Origin: Xanthostigma xanthostigma
Lineage: Eukaryota > Arthropoda > Insecta > Raphidioptera > Raphidiidae
Assembly: GCA_963575645.1 (NCBI GenBank)
Contig: OY754475.1
Coordinates: 3,472,001-3,536,000 of the forward strand
DNA length: 64,000 nt
Direction: 5' to 3'
The notes below the pieces were generated by a model, which was not told the DNA's origin, made no database searches, and was given only the letters and a program-made list of their open reading frames with translations. Within the stretch, counting starts at the first letter, position 1. Each line of letters opens with the position of its first letter. Shown one piece after another: positions 12,770 to 23,953 of this stretch. The position numbers and the translations under genes were made by a program.

Positions 12770-13390
12770 ACATAGGTATTCAAAACGTTTTTAAACTTTA
12801 AATTTAATGTTTTTTTAACACATTTTCATTGTATGGTTTTTATATCAGTTTTCAAACAATTTTAAGATTATAACGTTTTTAAACTTTAACACACTTCTTT
12901 ATTATAACAACATTGCTATATTCAAATTTAATGTTTTTTTAACACATTTCCTTTGTTAGGTTATTATGTATATCAGTTTTCCAACAATTAAATAATTTTA
13001 TTTATTTTCATTTATTAAGGTTAAATAGTATTTCAGTTTGATAATAATTATTATAATATTTAAAATGTTCAGCTACTTGTGGGTACCCACTCCAAGTTTA
13101 ACGACTGTAGATCATATTTTTAAAATTTCAAAATAGCGAAGTTGAAATCTTTATTATAACGAGATTATTATCTTCTAGCGTTTTTAAACTAACACTTTTT
13201 CATTGTTGATTTTTAAATCATTTTACAAATAATCAATCTTATTTATTTTCACTTATTAGTAGTACGGTTAAATAATACTTTAGTTTCATAATAATTATTA
13301 GACATATTTAAAATGTTCAACTAGATATAAAAAGTTTAACGACTATTTAGAATTTCAATTAAATTTTAATTGTTAACGTAACGATAGATA
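12770..13390. repeat. Degenerate AT-rich direct repeats
   Basis: Blocks such as cgtttttaaacttt, aatgtttttttaacacatt, ttataacaacatt, agttt-ataataattatta, ttaaaatgttca and aagtttaacgact recur two or three times. The clearest pair is about 13030-13110 against 13265-13345 (period about 235 bp). Old tandem or segmental duplications; no coding potential. Confidence 0.55.
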
Positions 13391-13521
13391 GGTAAAACCA
13401 TTAACCAATAAATAATTGTTCAGAATAAAATCTTTTAACACCAAGAAATATTTCGAAACTTCGATTTTTTCATTATAATTACGAAAAACTGCAAAATATT
13501 TTTGAACTCAGCAGATACGGG

Positions 13522-13890
13522 TTGAACGGAGTATTTAAGTATTTAAAAAGTTATTTGATCCAGGCCCTCGATCGATATTATGAAGACGTTCTTTCAATTA
13601 GATATTATAATCATAAAACGGAAACCTTGAAAAGACAAAAGATAGATCTAGGGTATAATGAAAGAGTAAAAATTCCTTTGCTTTATGAAAGAACTCTTTT
13701 GTTAAACACAAAACTCCACAAGCACATCCATCCAAAATCTAAAGGAAGATTTTTAAAATGTAAAAAATATGATTTTTACGTCGAGATTTTCTCAACAACG
13801 TCGCCATGTGTAATGAAAAACAAATTGCAAAAACAACGGAGGGTGTATTTGAAAACAAGAGAACATTTTTTCACTGGAGGAATGTTTTGA
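13522..13890 (+). CDS. Unrecognised open frame, 122 codons (probably chance)
   Basis: This is the longest open frame in the window. It has no upstream ATG: the frame opens at a TTG, and the first methionine is well inside. The predicted product is very basic (many K/R) and rich in Y, L and I, as expected of translated AT-rich noncoding DNA. I recognise no domain, signal peptide or membrane segment. It lies between two blocks of degenerate repeats, with no splice signals that stand out. In 64 kb of this composition about one frame of this length is expected by chance. It could be an exon or decayed element protein, but nothing visible supports that. Confidence 0.12.
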   Translation: MNGVFKYLKSYLIQALDRYYEDVLSIRYYNHKTETLKRQKIDLGYNERVKIPLLYERTLLLNTKLHKHIHPKSKGRFLKCKKYDFYVEIFSTTSPCVMKNKLQKQRRVYLKTREHFFTGGMF

Positions 13891-14212
13891 CCCTGGACAA
13901 ATTGAATACTAAAAAAACACAATATTATCTACTTTAATAATTTGGGAATACCTAAGAAACATAGAATCAAATGAGCATTTAAAATGAAAACACCGTTGAA
14001 GAAAAGCTGTTTAAAAAAACTAACCAACACTGTCTTTTTTGCACAATAATATCATAAACAAAAAATACAGACACAATCCTCAAGCACACTTATTTCGAAA
14101 ACCCTGTGACGAATTTTGTACGTGACCAAATCAGCCTAAAAGCTTCCATATTCGTAGAGACCTAAGGCCTATTCGTACAGTACAATATATAACATACTGC
14201 CACACCGACTCT

Positions 14213-14875
14213 GGAATCCATTGTCACACATTAAAATTATTAAATTCGTTTTTCAAAACTCATTATTAGCACCTCAATTTAATAGTCTTTTTATAGGAAC
14301 AAAATCCTGTAGTGAATTCGCTATTCGGCTATCACTTTTATTTTTATTAAATGTTTAAACTAGATCGTTGAAGACCATAAAAAAACTTATTTTTAGTCTT
14401 TTCGTTAAATTGTCAATTATTTTAGTTGTTAACGAAACAACGGGCGCGCACGTCGCCAAAACCACACTGATATCAAAGGACATAATATCTACATATAATT
14501 CTAAACCTCCTTTATTCAATTTTTCTTTACAACAATATCGAGTCACACATATTAAAATTATTAAATTTGTTTTTCAAAATTCGTTAATAGCACCACAATT
14601 TATCTTTTATCTTTTTATAGAAACAATTAAAATCCTTTAGTAATTCACCATTCCGCTATCCACTTTTATTTTTATTAAATTTTTAAATTAGATCGTTGAA
14701 GACCATAAAAAAACTAATTTTTAATCGTTTCATTAAATTGTCAAATTATTATTATCTTAGTTGTTAACGAAACAACGCGCCGCAGCCCGCAAATCGCAAA
14801 ATTCACACTGAATTTAGAGGACATATTATCTACATATAATTAATTATCTCGTTTATTCAATTTTTCAGAATCAAA
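14213..14875. repeat. Direct duplication, period about 320-340 bp
   Basis: Copies at 14213-14531 and 14532-14875 share cacattaaaattattaaatt, a ctttttata-raacaa block, cacttttatttttattaaat, tagatcgttgaagaccataa, agttgttaacgaaacaac and tatctacatataatt. Landmark spacing drifts from 321 to 341 bp, so small indels have accumulated. The near-palindromic gttgttaacgaaacaac, followed by a short GC-rich tract (gcgcgc), is in both copies. Non-coding. Confidence 0.8.
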
Positions 14876-15242
14876 TATTTGGATACATTCTTTTAGCTGT
14901 GAACTCCGCCAATACCAAAACCATACTAAAATTTGTAAATCAAAACGCAACAAAACACGTGTAATTCTAATTGTTGGATTTCAAAAAAACATTGTTAGTC
15001 CGAGGGGAAGGGGAATTTTTACAACAATATCGAGTAGGTATATTAACGACTGTTAAATTTGCCGACAATACTTTTCAATAATATAACAATATTTCTAAAC
15101 TACTACCGATTTTCATTCAAAATAATTAAATTCAAATGAAAAATCATATAAATTGATAAAAAAATAAGCGTTACAATTTTGCAACTAGAATCCTAGACCA
15201 AATATAGTTTCATATGAATTATGTACTGTAGATATTTTGTCT
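14876..15242. other. AT-rich spacer, no recognised gene
   Basis: No structure above background was seen. Confidence 0.5.
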
Positions 15243-15464
15243 ATGAAACTTGTTCGAATCACCAACATTCTGCTACGGAGCTACCAACAAAAAGAAACCC
15301 CCTCATCCCCATTAGGAGAATTCCGTTGGCGTCTTTTCTACAACACTCTTTTCATAGGAGCTACATATACATACATCGCACAACAGAGCTTGTATTCCAG
15401 CAAGGGATGTCCAAAATACTCTACTGAACTTTTTAACTCTATTTTCAATTTTGTAATTAAATGA
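15243..15464 (+). CDS. Candidate small protein, 73 codons, unrecognised
   Basis: The frame starts at ATG 15243 and stops at 15464. Base composition is less AT-rich than the flanks. The product begins with a basic, amphipathic-looking MKLVRITNILLRSYQQ and then reads FRWRLFYNTLFIGATYTYIA, one plausible membrane helix. The tail contains SKGCPKYSTELF. The layout (possible mitochondrial leader plus one membrane helix) recalls small inner-membrane proteins, but I do not recognise a family. Against it, open frames on the opposite strand and another forward frame cover the same DNA, no Kozak context stands out, and no intron or polyA signal is evident. Processed pseudogene or chance are both possible. 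Confidence 0.2.
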   Translation: MKLVRITNILLRSYQQKETPSSPLGEFRWRLFYNTLFIGATYTYIAQQSLYSSKGCPKYSTELFNSIFNFVIK

Positions 15465-15869
15465 AAGATTTCGATTTTTGCGATTTTTTTTAAACTTGGA
15501 ATGCTTGTAGACAGTAAAAACACTGGTTCCAATGAGCACAAGAAAACGTCTGTATCTTTTTTTAGATTAGAAGTTAAAAAAAAGGAAAATAATAACAATA
15601 ACGTCATAGGTACTTGCAAAAGTATAGTATAAAATGTTTCTATATTTTACTGATAATTTTTTCTATAAAACCAATACCTATCGATTTATACTATTTCATG
15701 TGGCTTAGACGCTAATGACCTCAGCTGTTGAGCGTCTATAATTCACAATCTCTCTCTTTCACGTGGTGTTTTTGTCAGTTAAAAATTAGCTAAAGAAAGT
15801 ATTTGATGATAATATTTTAAATACGCCAGTCGGTACGTAGATGATCTCAAGTTGGCATTGTCCTTATTG

Positions 15870-16447
15870 ACGTGATAACGTCTTATAAATTGATGAATCA
15901 CCAATCTTATAAATTGATGAAACACCGGCTGCATGCACGAAAAAGTGTAACGTTCCTAACGTTCCGCCTGACCCTGTGCGTGCTTTTCTCGAAAACGGCC
16001 CTAACGATTTGGATGAAATTTACTGAAAAGGGATTTTGGGGGGCAAAAAATCGTTTTAGCTAGGTCTCATCTCTCGAAAAAATCGTTTTCATACAAATTT
16101 TATCATTATAAAAATCAATTTTTTGACGTATGAAAATACTTAAATATTGTAAGTAGGTTTTGGAATTTTATATAAACAGTGAAACAATTGTTTTCAAAAT
16201 ATTATGACAATTAATCTTTGAGACTTAAAATAAATACGAAAGAAAGAAAGTTAAAAAAAACAATTATTATTATAGGTGGTGAGTATTTTAATACATAAAA
16301 TTAACCTTAATTTGAAGCGAAAGATGCAATATCATAGATTCGAATTATTATAATTATTATATGTAGAATTTAGGTTATGTATTACGGAATACGTTATCAC
16401 GTAAAACTATCGTCCGTAAACCGACTTTACAGACATCCAATTTTTTT
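15870..16447 (+). repeat. Dispersed repeat B, copy 1, containing repeat A copy 2
   Basis: The left part (gacgtgataacgtcttataa…gatgaaacaccggctgca-gcacgaaaaag, 15870-15950) and the right part (taggttatgtatta…gttatcacgtaaaactatcg, cgtaaaccgactttacagac, 16365-16447) match, in the opposite orientation, 62240-62660. Between them here is a copy of repeat A (15982-16220), absent from the 62-kb copy, so repeat A probably inserted into this copy. A local duplication of cttataaattgatgaa is present at 15882-15927. Confidence 0.7.
15982..16220 (+). repeat. Dispersed repeat A, copy 2 (non-LTR tail-like)
   Basis: Same sequence and orientation as 6476-6705. It begins ctcgaaaacggccctaacg and ends attatgacaattaatctt. 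This copy keeps a few extra bases (ttttggggggc) that the first lacks. Confidence 0.75.
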
Positions 16448-16453
16448 TTTCGA

Positions 16454-16700
16454 AATGACTAGAGCTACAAAATTGATTTTGATGTAACAAATAAGCATCA
16501 AAAATGCATCTTATTCTTGCCTATTTCAAATTTGATTCCGCTATGTTGACAATGCCAGCAACAATGTGATCTCAAATTGGCATTGTCATCAATTTTTTTT
16601 AAATGACTAGAGCAACAAAATTGATTTTAGTGCAAAAAATTAGCATAAAAAAGCATCAATTTTCTACCTATTTCAAATTTGTTGACAATGCCAGTTTAAC
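16454..16700. repeat. Tandem duplication, period about 146 bp
   Basis: aaatgactagagc-acaaaa, ttgatttt-gtgyaa, agcatmaaaaa-gcat, cctatttcaaatttg and ttgacaatgccag occur at 16454-16560 and again at 16600-16695. A related phrase (atgatctcaagttggcattg) occurs at 15841. Non-coding. Confidence 0.65.
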
Positions 16701-17257
16701 GGACGTAAATTTCTTATTATTCAATATTTTTAAAAAAGAAAAGATACGAATAAAATATGTTTCCCCATTAATCTATTTCAATTATCAATGCAAATTGATA
16801 CAATACCCGATGTTCCAAATAGTTTTCGGGCGAACAGAGTTGGGTTTTGTGAATACGGCCTAAAGTAAAGAAACCTATGATTTTCTAGTGTTGCCTAGCA
16901 ACCCTGTCACGCACAGAGTGCGTGAGGCAAGGCTTCCACAGTGGCTGCTTGCAATTTTTCTCGCGGCCTACGTGATCGGAATGTCGGCATGCCACTTACT
17001 TGCCTCACTGCGATCGAAGTTCCATATAGTGAAGAAAGACGATCGTCTTTATATTCCGACGTTTCGTGGTTTTGTAGGCCGATATATTCAACGGAACACT
17101 TCGGGATTGCTTTCAAGTTTCAATAAACTTAATAGTAAACCATCTGTCATCAGTTGAAATCAACAAATTGCTGAACCAAATGGTTTTCGAACTATTTTTG
17201 GGTAGTTTCATTTACTAATTAATAGCTCATTTGAAAACTGTTACAACTATAGGCACC

Positions 17258-18030
17258 TATACAGGGTGTCCCATTAAGAATGGGACATAGAACAACCGCA
17301 GATTCTCCAATTCAAAATAAAACGATTAAGCGAAATATGCTTAGATAAAATGTTACTTGCTCTACCAGTGGCGTAAGGCAGGAGTAAGTAATGCTTGTAC
17401 CCCTTCTAAATGTTACGCCGCTGTCTAAATTTTAATTTTGACTATAATTTTAATTTTTTTGATATTTTCTAAGTCAATAATGTACACTTGTTAGTTTGTT
17501 GTAAAGTAATTGGTTTTCGAGATATTCGCAGTTAAAGATAGATATACATGTACTTTTTATTTGTATTATTATTAATAATATTCATTTTTACAATTTTGTC
17601 TTAAAAAAACTGCGAATATCTCGAAAACCAATGACTTTACAACAAACTAACAAGTGTACATTATTGACTTAGAAAATATCAAAAAAACTAAAATTATAGT
17701 CAAAATTAAATTTTAGACAGCGGCGTAACATTTAGAAGGGGTACAAGCATTACTTACTCCTGCCGTACGCCACTGGTAGAGCGTACTGAACTAATTTTTT
17801 TATTGTTAGGTGCATTTTATGATATTTAACAAGTGTGCCGATTTGAGTAAAATTATACGGTGTATTAAAAAAATTATGGACATTAATATTTTTTTAGTTT
17901 TCAACTTCAACACCCCGTATTTCGGAAACGAGTAACATTTTATCTAAGCATTATTCGCTTAATCGTTTTATTTTGAATTGGAAAATCTGCGGTTGTTCTA
18001 TGTCCCATTCTTAATGGGACACCCTGTATA
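17258..18030. mobile_element. Foldback DNA element, 765 bp, TATA duplication
   Basis: The element starts CAGGGTGTCCCATTAAGAAT at 17262 and ends with its reverse complement at 18026. TATA lies at 17258-17261 and 18027-18030. The outer arms are about 97 bp (17262-17358 with 17930-18026). An inner inverted repeat of about 180 bp (17359-17545 with 17608-17785) includes tggcgtaaggcaggagtaag, acgccgctgtctaaa and ggttttcgagatattcgcag. The right arm has about 145 extra bases (17786-17929) that the left lacks. So nearly the whole element can fold back. The 4-bp or TA duplication and the CAGGG terminus suggest a DNA transposon, but I do not assign a superfamily. There is no ORF. Confidence 0.88.
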
Positions 18031-18118
18031 TAAAAATAATTTTCCTACAGTGTTTTCAATTAAATAAGAAATTTATTACTTAAAAAAGTATAAATACTGC
18101 TTTTTAACAACAAAAACT

Positions 18119-18257
18119 TTTGAACTGCAACGCCGATCATTATGAAGTTTGGACACAACATTCATCTCGGTAAACTAAGATGAATGTGCGTACTCATGTC
18201 CCTTCCTTCCCCATTCGTTCTTTTGCACCCGGGTGAAACCGGGCGGTACCGCTAGTT
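18119..18257 (+). mobile_element. Non-LTR retrotransposon 3'-end remnant (RTE-like)
   Basis: The run tgcaacgccgatcattatga…gtttggacac, then a cccgggtgaaaccgggcggtaccgctagtt end, has the form of RTE-type LINE 3' ends abundant in lepidopteran genomes (ccgatcatgaagttt, then a cggg-gaa-ccgggcgg box, then gctagt). No coding sequence remains upstream. Confidence 0.6.
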
Positions 18258-18743
18258 ATACATAAAAAGAGAGTGGTATAGTGAGTTTAATGAGCTTTGG
18301 ATTTGATTTGTAATTTTAAACAAATACTAAATAAATCATACAAAATTTATGATCTCACAGATTGCATACGCAAAGCTTAGACTAACGTAAAAAGAAAATA
18401 TTCGATCAAAACAAAAATGAAATGGAAATAATATAAAATGCATATGCCTATTTTTATAACAAAACGCGTTAAAACGAATAATAAACCTAGTCCCATTCTA
18501 AACACAAGTTGAATATCAATGTTCAATACAGCCCATAGTAGGACTGTGATAGGATAATATACATTTCTCGCGGGGAAAGTGGTATGAAACATAGATTGTA
18601 CATAAATTCGCTTGACGATATATTTTAGAGGGTTGTAGATTGAACCCTAAAAAATAAAGGTACAATTCCTGACGAGTGCGTACAATATGCGAAAACACTA
18701 TCGTATACAAAATGTCCTACAAAATTGACCCAGGTTTAAAAAA
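18258..18743. other. Spacer without recognised gene
   Basis: AT-rich with short frames only. Confidence 0.5.
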
Positions 18744-19225
18744 ATCATATATATTAATACGCTAAGGTTAAAGATGTTTGCCACAATTTCTCCACATAAA
18801 TTATATATCATTTTACAGATAATTGCTTGCTCTACTGACATCGAGAACTAAAAAATTTATTATTGCTTTTGTTTTTGTAAATTAATTAAAATACAGCAAC
18901 GCTGAAAAGCGTCTGCCATCTGACGGCTTTAATTTTTAAACAACGTCAACACTTCGATCTGTCATCTGACCTTCATATTGTAATACAACAGACACAATAC
19001 TGCATACTGCCATCTGACGGCTTTAATTTTGAAACAGCGAGCAACGCTGAACAACGTCACAGCAATGCTGCATGACGGTTTAACTCAACGCTTTTGATAC
19101 TTGCGCCTCTATATGACAATTTTAGTAAAATATTTCTTCGATGTGTCATCTGAGCTTCATATTGTAATACAATAAAAAGAAGAACGTTATAAGCAGTGTG
19201 CAAAATTAGAAACGTATATAGGTAA
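18744..19225 (-). repeat. Dispersed repeat C, copy 1
   Basis: Read on the minus strand it matches the plus-strand copies at 46612-47073 and 49599-50169: tctaattttgca-rctgcttat, aacgttcttctttttrttgt, attacaatatgaagctcaga, tgacaratcgaagaaat, gtcatatagaggcgca, agcaaaagcgttgagc, a central region of ccgtcagatggca-type motifs, then gttgtcgatgtcagtagagc and a ttaatatatatgat end. This copy lacks the first ~90 bp seen in the others. Like the 49.6-kb copy it has the longer, multiply repeated centre. I recognise no coding frame or superfamily. Confidence 0.85.
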
Positions 19226-19952
19226 ATATCTCACAAAATTCTCGTTTTTTTTAAAAACTTCGATTGTGGTGACAAGCAACACCCGCTAGGAAATAGCACA
19301 ATCAGGGTGGTATTTTAAGGGATGATAAAGGAGTGTGGGGGTGTTGTTCTTAGTGGATAAGGTCGTTTTTTTATTTGCGGTTGGTGGTGTGTGCCCCGAG
19401 AACGCGCGCGCGAGTCTGCGTGTGTGTGTGTTTGTGCGTGCACGTGTGAAGAGACGTCGGAGCAGTATTTCACTGTTTACGACACTGAATGTCGGTGAAT
19501 TATTGAATGACAATAAAATTGGTTGCTTTTTTCTAGCGTTGTTGTTTTTTTTTTTTTAGTGATGATGTAAAACTACGCACTCCACATTTCCTAACACGTC
19601 GTCGTCAATTTATGTGTGATCAGTCAAACAATTCAAAAAAAGTCGAAGAATTTACACATTCAGGTGTCTAACAATAGCCACGGTGATTACCAATTGCTTA
19701 GCAAATTGGGCACTTTTGTTTGTTGTAAGTAAAGTGACTAACTGAATACCATATTAGTACAAACAGTGCTTATAAATTCTGTAATCACAAATAAAATGTG
19801 GCTAATGTCCGATATTTAGATAGTCACTTTGCTTAGCCGAATAAAAAATAGACAAAAGTGGTTATCCAGAGTGCTTATTTTGCTAAGCACTTGACAGTCA
19901 CCGTAGTAGAATACGATTGTCAGCAACTGATTATGTCGCAGTCAAATAGTGT
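19226..19952. other. Spacer with a GC/GT-rich low-complexity patch
   Basis: At 19395-19445 is an alternating purine-pyrimidine stretch (gcgcgcgcgag, then gtgtgtgtgtgtttgtgcgtgc), a sequence type able to adopt Z-DNA. Short open frames on both strands cross it but look like low-complexity artefacts. The rest is AT-rich. Confidence 0.55.
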
Positions 19953-20074
19953 TTTTGACAGGTAAACATTGATTTAGAAAAACATGATGGAGGCTAACAT
20001 TCATTTAGAAAAGCATGATGGATGCTAGGTTAGCCTCCATCATGCTTTTCTAAATCAATGTTTACCTGTCAAAA
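19953..20074. repeat. Inverted repeat, 45-bp arms
   Basis: The left arm (19953-19997, ttttgacaggtaaacattga…aggctaa) is matched by its reverse complement at 20030-20074 with one mismatch. The 32-bp spacer is itself a partial direct copy of the arm (cattcatttagaaaagcatg…gatgctagg). This is consistent with a very short foldback element or an inverted duplication made during repair. Followed at once by a C-rich run. Confidence 0.85.
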
Positions 20075-20839
20075 GCCCCCCCTTAGGACAGTTCGGCGCA
20101 ATTCTCACCAGAGGTCCCACCATTCCTTTGGGTTCCGAATTGAAAATTTTATAAAATATCTACAATGAAATTTCTGCAAGACTTCTTCAAAAAAGCTGCT
20201 TTTTTGCACTAGTACGTAAAGAAAGACAAAAGCAATGCGATTTCTCCAAACCAATAATAATAAATAATTTATCTTTCTTAGTACCAGATTAAAATATAAA
20301 TTATATCCTTGTTTTTAATGTATTTAATTTACGTAGGTATGTTTTAAGAACAAACAAAAAAGGAATTATTTAGACGAAGTCTGGGATTTGAATAGTTTGA
20401 CGAAAACTAAAGTTTAAAACCAAATTTTATACAAAATGAAAAACATCGCGCAGAAAAAGAATGTTCGCTGAAACTTACATACGTTACTTACGTATTTTGA
20501 GATGTCCCCAGTGTGCTATGGTCAAACGATATAATATCGTATTCAAGAAACTGGATAAAAGGTACATTCTTCAGTAAAAGCCACCTTTGGTTTTATAGCT
20601 GTGCATATAAATAGACAGGCCGTAAAACGGCGAAAAACCGTATAAAATTATACTGGAAGTTTTTCAAATATTATATTTTTAAACACACTGATAAAACTCA
20701 GCACAAAAAGATTAAATCCATTTAAAGTAATTTTTTTTAGACTTAAAAAATTACTATTTTATGTTAGCCATCTTGGGACGGTTTCATTGTTATTCCTCTC
20801 TATCAAATGGCTACAATGGATTGCGGTACTTAGTAAATC
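20075..20839. other. Spacer, no recognised gene
   Basis: AT-rich. A short GC-richer part at 20075-20140 has no open frame or partner. Confidence 0.5.
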
Positions 20840-21146
20840 ATTAACTTTAAATTAAGTAAAGTACAAGCGATCCAAAAATTAGTTGTAGCCAAAGGATCCA
20901 GAAAAACGCAATTACAGATATTAAATTTGCATTTATTGACTAACGTTTCGAAGGATTTACCTTCATCCACAGAGTAAAAATGCCGTCAAATATGTAATGT
21001 TTGATGGCATTTGTACTCTGAGGATGAAGGTAAATCTTTCGAAACGTTAGTCAATAAATGCAAATTTAATATCAGTAATTGTGTTTTTCTGGATCCTTTG
21101 GCCACTGTGGACGTTGTCTACAAAATTGTTAACAATTAACTTTAAA
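20840..21146. mobile_element. Hairpin element with hammerhead-like core (copy 1)
   Basis: Arms of about 110 bp (roughly 20885-20990 and 21002-21108) are near-perfect reverse complements. Each contains gcatttattgactaacgttt-cgaa and its complement. On the plus strand, 21018-21052 reads CTGAGGA, then t, a GAAGG/TCTTTC stem, GAAAC, GTTA, GTC. This matches the hammerhead pattern CUGANGA / stem II / GAAA / tiny stem III / UH. GCATTT (21007-21012) and AAATGC (21056-21061) can form part of stem I. The minus strand of the left arm has the same motif with CTGTGGA and a perfect GAAGG/CCTTC stem. A possible 12-bp TSD, attaactttaaa, is at 20840-20851 and 21135-21146, but it is AT-rich and stands about 33 bp outside the left arm, so it is tentative. 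Confidence 0.75.
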
Positions 21147-21758
21147 AAAACCTTAATTTGTGCCCCATCTATGGAAAAGTCATCGAGTGCATAAAAACAA
21201 AACAGTTGTCAATCGACAATTTCAAGGTCTACCAGCATATATGTTATAGTTATCTAAATTGTGTATCAAGTATTTCAAGCACATGTTTAACCTTTTACAT
21301 TAATATGAAAAAGTGGATATCAACATTACGCGTTTAACTTTATTGAAACCTATTTATCGTTAATTGATAAACGGTAATTGGTGTGAAGTTGATTGCAAAA
21401 ATATTACGCAGAACTAAAAGTAGTGTTGATTTATCTGTTTTGTAGAATAAAATTTCAACGCAAAAACATGAAATGTACAAAGAAAAATATCTACAGCAAA
21501 CGCAAATTAAAGTGAAGTGAATCTTGGTCAAAGAAAAGCCTAAAAGATACTTATCGTTTTTCGGTCAATAAAGGAAAAAATACGGAATTCTCGGCACGCG
21601 AGTCTAATCCGAACTTGTCCGGTTTTTTGTAGCTAGTTTTAGACATGGGAAAAGTCGTTACTATGTGATCACAGTGACACTACTATTCCAGTTATACAAA
21701 AATCACAGTTAAAAATCGCTTGGAGCGACCGTCGTGATTGCGTTGACATCGAACAACA
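21147..21758. other. Spacer, no recognised gene
   Basis: AT-rich with chance-level frames only. Confidence 0.5.
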
Positions 21759-22136
21759 TACCGTCGTTGGTTATGTAATACATACCTCTTATGTGCAAAA
21801 AGTAAAATTTGCAGGAAAGGCCAAAAAGTGGTTATTTCAGTAATGGATGGTAAGAACTAGCAATTTCAGAGGTATAATACTAATTCATACTTATCTTCAC
21901 TGTTTAATTAAGACGACGTATTTTCTTAAAAAATATATAACGTTAATTTCAGATTTATTGGCACATGGGAGGAATACAACGTTTCACATAAGAGTTACTG
22001 CCCCTTGTTGGTTACTGTAAAATTAATTTGGAGGTATTACTAGTGTATAGAGCTCCGTTTCTTGAATCTTTTCATCTAAAAAACGTAAAATCTGCCAACT
22101 ATGCACATAAGAGCTATTACAGAACCAACGACGATA
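21759..22136. mobile_element. TA-flanked MITE, family D copy 1
   Basis: About 374 bp between TA dinucleotides (21759-21760, 22135-22136). The ends are inverted: ccgtcgttggtt-tgtaata…cctcttatgtgca on the left, and tgcacataagagctattaca…gaaccaacgacg on the right. It is about 90% identical by eye to 50896-51280. The left end has an extra cata, making its TIR less perfect than in copy 2. TA duplication plus ~30-bp TIRs suggests a Tc1/mariner-type MITE. No ORF. Confidence 0.85.
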
Positions 22137-22618
22137 CGTTACTTTGGAACGCAGTTACCTCTTGTCAGATCACAGTGATCGTTTTGGACGGCTAGTCACA
22201 GTGATTTTTTCGTCGTGAAGTTATTTAATCCCAACTGTAGCTAGTTTGAGTTAAGTCGTAGTGAGACAAATAATTTCCGTTAATTCGAGTTTAACAAACG
22301 ACAAATAATATTTCTCTGCAGTCGACATACATTTCCTAGTCAATAAATTAGTTATAAACGATCAATTACAAATAATAATCGAGTCAGATAAAATACCTGT
22401 TGCACTTGTACGGTATATAAGCATATTATATCTACTTATGACATCAGAGCGACTGTCCAGTTTATCAAGCGAGTTATCACTGGACAGTGACAAAATGCTC
22501 ACTTAATTGGATTCTGGCTACTTGAATCTTTGTCTTACTACAAAAGCAGTCAATAGTCAATTGATCAGGGAAAACGTGGGCGACTCTACAACTCCTTTCA
22601 CCTGTCGAGCGAAGATTT
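22137..22618. other. Spacer, no recognised gene
   Basis: Moderately AT-rich. Short overlapping frames on both strands around 22480-22740 do not resemble a known protein. Confidence 0.5.
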
Positions 22619-22736
22619 GGGTTAACTTTAATTTGACGACCAATTTTTCTCAGACCAATATATTGACAAAAAATAATGAAATTACAAATCAATTTTATTT
22701 ATTTGAAGATTTCTATTCAGACGTTAATCGAAGATT
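22619..22736. repeat. Dispersed repeat E, copy 1
   Basis: The block gaccaatttttctcagacca…atatattgac occurs again at about 58705-58735 in inverted orientation. The next block, aattttatttatttgaagat…tctattcagacgtt, occurs at about 58733-58765 in direct orientation. The two blocks are therefore rearranged relative to each other between copies. Confidence 0.65.
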
Positions 22737-23824
22737 TTAATTTTAATTTGGTTATTAATTATTAATCACTGCCCGAAAATTAACATTATAAGAAAACTGA
22801 CGACCGAATAAAATATATAATTTGTCAAAAAACGCAAACGGTTTTTTGATATTGTTAAAAAAACTCCGTGGAACTTTTCATGCAAACTATGCGACTAATC
22901 AGTCGCATCAATGAACCATTTTACTTCGAAGTCCACAAGAACGATTTTGATGTTTTTTTTTTAAATTTTGTTTGTTATATTATTTAGAAATCAGAAGCTT
23001 TTTGAAGCGGAGATCGTGAACTAAAAAGTGAACACTTTTATGCACTTGAATTTCGTGAGTAGACATGGTGAAATTTAGTTACTAGAATTTAGTTTGGGGC
23101 CTTCCATGACGTATCACATTTTTTATAATTTATAGAAGAATTGAGCTGTTAACTGTAAATATTGAATAGTTACGTTAGAATAATTAGAAAGGAATTTATC
23201 TGACAAGTGTTACCAACAGAGCAAGTGCATTTTTTTCTTTACAGTTGAAATCTTTTCGACATGCCATGCCAATTTTGTAAGCTTTAAAAATAAACTGCAC
23301 CTAATTGACGGTTTCAAGATAAGTGATAAGTTCATAATAATGTAACTGTCATAGAGATATTAAAACTGCATATCAGTATACCTACTTGTCAAGCGTGTCT
23401 ACGGGTGTTTCATAATTCTTGTTATCAATCTTACTCGCATAACATTCAAAGTGGACTCACTACTCATAATTATTGATCATATTTAATATATTGATTACAA
23501 AACCTTAATTAATTAAGCCAATCATAGCATCTGCTAGAACCTCAGTTGTAAGTCGTATGCGAAAAATATGACAGTGATTTTTGTTTTTTTTTTTTTTTAA
23601 ATCGGAAAAAGTAAGAAGGGGGGACCCTTCTTACAAAATTGAAAAATTTTTGAAAAATAGATTCGTCATAGCGTCTAAACTAAGCGAGATACGAATTTGG
23701 GCGTAGTCCCATTCGATTCAGCGTACTTTTTTCTATAAGACACGATACTATTAAGCATATCTAAAAAAATTATATATTTTGCCAAATATCGCAAATCTTT
23801 TCATGTTTTCATATCCGTAAAAAT
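22737..23824. other. Spacer, no recognised gene
   Basis: AT-rich, with a T-rich low-complexity run around 23585-23600. Nothing else recognisable. Confidence 0.5.
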
Positions 23825-23953
23825 GAGCCGAAACTGTACGATAATGTATTACTGCATAGTTTCTGGACCAATAGGAACGCGGTAGCGAGCCGAAACTGTA
23901 CGGTTATGAATTATTACTGCATAGTTTCCGGACCAATAGGAACGCGGTAGCGA
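23825..23953. repeat. Tandem duplication, two 62-66 bp units
   Basis: Unit 1 (23825-23886) and unit 2 (23887-23952) both read gagccgaaactgtacg…attactgcatagtttc-gg and accaataggaacgcggtagc. Unit 2 has 4 extra bases. Near-identical, hence recent. Confidence 0.9.

Noticed and set aside
13522..13890. Longest open frame (122 codons) as a real gene
   Set aside because: No ATG at the start, no domain, AT-rich composition, and about one frame of this length is expected by chance; kept only as a low-confidence entry.
19335..19559. Open frame across the GC/GT-rich patch
   Set aside because: Low-complexity sequence opens frames on both strands; no protein motif.
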